Assembly: GCA_023248175.1 (NCBI GenBank)
Contig: JAHFFC010000030.1
Span: 1-8,910, forward strand
Length of the DNA stretch: 8,910 nt
Direction: 5' to 3'
DNA from: Candidatus Omnitrophota bacterium
GTDB lineage: Bacteria; Omnitrophota; Gorgyraeia; JACOVV01
Shown: positions 7,199-8,910 of the stretch, piece after piece
How the letters are laid out: each line of letters starts with the position of its first letter
How positions within the stretch are numbered: the stretch's first letter is position 1
Made by a program: the position numbers and the translations under genes
The notes under the pieces: model-generated
Databases searched by the model: none
What the model was told of the DNA's origin: nothing
What the model saw: only the letters and a program-made list of their open reading frames with translations

Positions 7199-8074
7199 TT
7201 ACAGTTTAACCGTGTCTCCCTCTTTATAGACACCGGCTTTGCCATCCAGGATGGTCGCTGCGGAAATCGCGTCATAGAGTTTCTCAACCTGAACTTTGCC
7301 GATTGATTTTCCCTCTCGATAAATACTTAATACTTCCCCCCCTTTGAGCCCATCATTCTTCCCAAAGCTGACCACGACAAAATTGAATTCATCGTTGACC
7401 ACCAGGATCCTTCCCATCTTGCCGGGTAACTCCGGAGAGAGCATCTGTGAAACAATTGGTTTCCCAACACTGACTTTCCCGAGATCAACCGCGGGTTGTG
7501 CCTGAGGCTGGGTCGCCGCCGTCTGCCCCTGGCTTTTTGCTTCTTTGAGTTGTGTCTCTAACTGTTCTTTCTCACCTTGCAAACTCGCTAGTTTCTTTTG
7601 CGTTTCTTCATAGTCTGCCTTGACTGATTCTAACTCTTGCGCCAATGCGACCTTTTCTGATTTCTCAGATTCGAGCAACCCTGAAATTTCCGTGATCTTT
7701 GCATTTTTTGCTTCTGCTGCCTTTACAACTTGCTCTTTCTCCTTGGTAACTTGAACAATATTTTCTTGCAAGGTAGCCGCTTGATTTTCTAGATCCTGCA
7801 CCTGGGAAGTTAATTTTTCGTTGTTTTCCGTAGACTCTTTTAAGTTCTGATCCACCACTCTCTTAGCCACTAGAGTCTGTTCTAATTTTTTCTCCGTCGT
7901 AATCCGCTTATCCCGTTCTTCCTCTTTTGCGACATAAAACCAGACCGAAAGGACCAAAAACAAAACGGTTCCGACACTGGTCAAGATGACCACCACATTG
8001 GGTCTTTTCGGAGTTTTTACCTCCGGTTTTGCCTCCACTTTACTGCTTGGTAATTGTTCTGCTCCTTCCATCAT
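7199..8074 (-). CDS. Membrane-anchored coiled-coil protein with C-terminal beta-type domain, function unknown
   Basis: I do not recognise a named family. The 291 residues divide into a short charged cytoplasmic tail (1-25), one hydrophobic helix (about 27-49), a long Glu/Lys/Gln-rich coiled coil (about 50-180), a Gln/Ala/Pro-rich linker (183-196) and a compact C-terminal domain (about 198-291). That domain is predicted to be beta-rich, with GKMGRILVVND (218-228), GKNDGLKGGEVLSIY (238-252) and GKSIGKVQVEKL (255-266), and it ends in GDTVKL. By topology the coiled coil and domain should be periplasmic. The plan and the G-x-x-DGL-x-x-G pattern recall MreC, and small beta-domains of this kind occur at the ends of several envelope proteins. 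The start is one of two adjacent ATGs (8074, 8071), with GGAGG (8083-8087) eight bases upstream. It has its own promoter and is followed by aroA. Confidence 0.85.
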   Translation of the reverse strand: MMEGAEQLPSSKVEAKPEVKTPKRPNVVVILTSVGTVLFLVLSVWFYVAKEEERDKRITTEKKLEQTLVAKRVVDQNLKESTENNEKLTSQVQDLENQAATLQENIVQVTKEKEQVVKAAEAKNAKITEISGLLESEKSEKVALAQELESVKADYEETQKKLASLQGEKEQLETQLKEAKSQGQTAATQPQAQPAVDLGKVSVGKPIVSQMLSPELPGKMGRILVVNDEFNFVVVSFGKNDGLKGGEVLSIYREGKSIGKVQVEKLYDAISAATILDGKAGVYKEGDTVKL

Positions 8075-8145
8075 CTTTTTCCCCTCCCCCCCTTAAAAAG
8101 AAAACGGTCTTAACATTTGAAGTAAAGCACAATACCTTTGCCCTT

Positions 8146-8174
8146 ATTATAAAACAAGCCTCCATCAAAAACAA
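8146..8174 (-). promoter_or_regulatory. Sigma70-type promoter of the coiled-coil gene and aroA
   Basis: On the minus strand a perfect TATAAT (8151-8146) lies 17 bases after TTGTTT (8174-8169, only the TTG matching consensus). Transcription would start near 8139, leaving a leader of about 65 nt. CTTGTTTT occurs twice, at 8175-8168 and 8158-8151, exactly 17 bp apart. With TTGTTT (8180-8185 on the plus strand), the upstream copy also forms an inverted pair, AAACAA-N5-TTGTTT, across the -35 region. This could be an operator or plain AT-rich coincidence. Confidence 0.6.
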
Positions 8175-8193
8175 GAAATTTGTTTCACTTCCT

Positions 8194-8236
8194 GAAGTTC
8201 CCCATCAACTTGGACACCCCCCTTTAGAAAAGGGGG
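8194..8236. repeat. Second, inverted copy of the 43-bp dispersed repeat
   Basis: The 43 bases here are the reverse complement of 5771-5813 with one difference (GGGGAAC against GAGGAAC in that orientation). They start with GAAGTTCCCCATCAACTTGG and end in the hairpin CCCCCTTT-AGA-AAAGGGGG. Only this right-hand end of the longer element at 5673-5813 is present. The copy lies between purL and the promoter of the coiled-coil gene, so the two copies bracket the coiled-coil/aroA unit in opposite orientations. Confidence 0.85.
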
Positions 8237-8245
8237 AGTTTTTTT
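8218..8245 (+). terminator. Intrinsic-terminator-like hairpin on the plus strand
   Basis: CCCCCTTT (8218-8225), a three-base AGA loop and AAAGGGGG (8229-8236) form a perfect 8-bp stem followed by AG and seven T (8239-8245). This is a textbook Rho-independent terminator, but it reads on the plus strand, opposite to all genes in the window. Read on the minus strand, the hairpin is not followed by a T-run. It could stop antisense transcription into purL, or just reflect the repeat's sequence. Confidence 0.5.
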
Positions 8246-8272
8246 GATGCCGTTACTTCTATTGATCCGCTA

Positions 8273-8910
8273 CTACCTATCCATGATCCTCATTATCGCC
8301 CCACGCCAGTAGTGGTCAATCTCCTGAACATCCATCTGAATCCACCGCCCGATTTTTAAGTCATCCCCTCGGACGATGCCAATCTTGGCAAAAGGAAGCT
8401 GGAACTTTCGGGCAAGTTGGGTCAGTTCCTCCTCCCATGCTTTGGAGAGAGAGAGGATGACGCGGGACTGTGACTCGCCAAAGAGAAGCGCATCCAGGCG
8501 AATTCTCCCATCTAAATCAACTTCTGCACCGATCCTTTCCGCAGGATTCATGACACAACACTCAGCCAGTGCCACTGCCAGTCCCCCTTCAGAACAATCA
8601 TGGGCGCTGTGAACCCAGCCACTTCGAATCGTTTCTCTAAGGAATTGGTGGAGCCGTTTCTCGAGATGGAGGTCTATTCGCGGAGGCAATCCCTTCTTGA
8701 GCCCATGAATCTGTTTGAGATACTCACTACCTCCCAACTCTTCTTTTGTTTCTCCAACTAGGAAAATAAGATCGCCCTCTTTTTGGAAATGAGAGGTTGG
8801 GAAATTAGTCGTGAGTCGTGAGTCGTGAGTCGTGAGTTTTCCTTTTTTTTCTGACGACTGATGACTGACGACTGACGACTGAATTATTCCCACCACCCCA
8901 ATCATCGGCC
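8273..8910 (-). CDS. purL: Phosphoribosylformylglycinamidine synthase subunit PurL (C-terminal part, 5' end outside the window)
   Basis: PurL is the ATP-dependent synthetase that converts formylglycinamide ribonucleotide and glutamine-derived ammonia to FGAM in purine synthesis. About 212 codons of the C-terminal region are present and the frame is open to the right edge; the ATG at 8905 is internal, since a Pro codon precedes it, as expected for a P-x-IGVVG segment. Conserved stretches are IGVVGII, KEGDLIFLVGETKEELGGSEYL, SAHDCSEGGLAVALAE and LLFGESQSRVILS, ending near the usual C-terminus. The unusual point is that roughly 33 residues separate IGVVGII from KEGDLIF, against about a dozen in relatives. 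The excess, QSSVVSHQSS...LTTHDSRLTT, is encoded by heptamer repeats at 8808-8882 and keeps the frame. Whether the enzyme still works cannot be told from sequence. Confidence 0.93.
   Translation of the reverse strand, partial: PMIGVVGIIQSSVVSHQSSEKKGKLTTHDSRLTTNFPTSHFQKEGDLIFLVGETKEELGGSEYLKQIHGLKKGLPPRIDLHLEKRLHQFLRETIRSGWVHSAHDCSEGGLAVALAECCVMNPAERIGAEVDLDGRIRLDALLFGESQSRVILSLSKAWEEELTQLARKFQLPFAKIGIVRGDDLKIGRWIQMDVQEIDHYWRGAIMRIMDR
8808..8882. repeat. Imperfectly palindromic heptanucleotide repeat array inside purL
   Basis: The left arm has four perfect tandem copies of GTCGTGA (8808-8835). A 15-base pyrimidine-rich spacer with eight T follows (8836-8850). The right arm has four copies of CTGACGA (8851-8878, the second being CTGATGA) plus CTGA (8879-8882). 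Inverted, the right unit reads GTCGTCA, so the arms pair with one mismatch per heptamer and could fold into a long imperfect hairpin. The array spans 75 bp, or 25 codons, and leaves the purL frame open. In protein the arms read as 7-residue periods, SVVSHQS and LTTHDSR. Confidence 0.9.

Noticed and set aside
8029..8247. A 72-codon plus-strand frame spanning the coiled-coil gene start and the repeat
   Set aside because: It overlaps the promoter, ribosome-binding site and repeat of a well-supported minus-strand gene.

Overview
The window comes from a Gram-negative, rod-shaped bacterium. Every convincing gene lies on the minus strand, so the genes read from the right edge to the left. The phylum cannot be fixed from sequence alone. 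The moderate GC content, the CCCCCTTT/AAAGGGGG intergenic repeats and the heptanucleotide repeats resemble what is often seen in Nitrospirota, Deltaproteobacteria-like and candidate-phylum genomes, but that is an impression, not evidence.

In transcription order the layout is as follows. (1) The 3' part of purL (8910-8273, open at the right edge) carries an in-frame insertion of imperfectly palindromic heptamer repeats. (2) A 198-bp gap holds a dispersed palindromic repeat and a good sigma70-type promoter. (3) A membrane-anchored coiled-coil protein of unknown function (8074-7199) is followed after 54 bp by aroA, EPSP synthase (7144-5852). (4) A 250-bp gap holds a GC-hairpin repeat element of about 141 bp, which shares a 43-bp segment (42/43 identical, inverted) with the repeat in the purL gap, and then a strong mreB promoter (TTGACA-18-TATAGT). 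(5) A complete elongasome operon mreB-mreC-mreD-mrdA(PBP2)-rodA (5601-436) has genes that nearly abut or overlap, and two of them appear to use TTG starts. (6) A 214-bp gap with a candidate promoter leads to the first 73 codons of a thiamine-pyrophosphate-dependent E1 alpha-type dehydrogenase, which runs off the left edge.

The five mre/mrd genes make one machine. MreB filaments, with MreC and MreD, position and activate the RodA glycosyltransferase and its transpeptidase partner PBP2 for cell-wall elongation. AroA (shikimate pathway) and PurL (purine synthesis) are housekeeping enzymes with no mechanistic link to it. The coiled-coil protein has the same general plan as MreC (N-terminal membrane anchor, coiled coil, small C-terminal beta-type domain), which makes it the most interesting unknown here.

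No new multi-gene system is evident. The unusual content is the repeat biology: a repeat tolerated inside the conserved catalytic region of purL, and a palindromic element placed at the edge of the mreB promoter.
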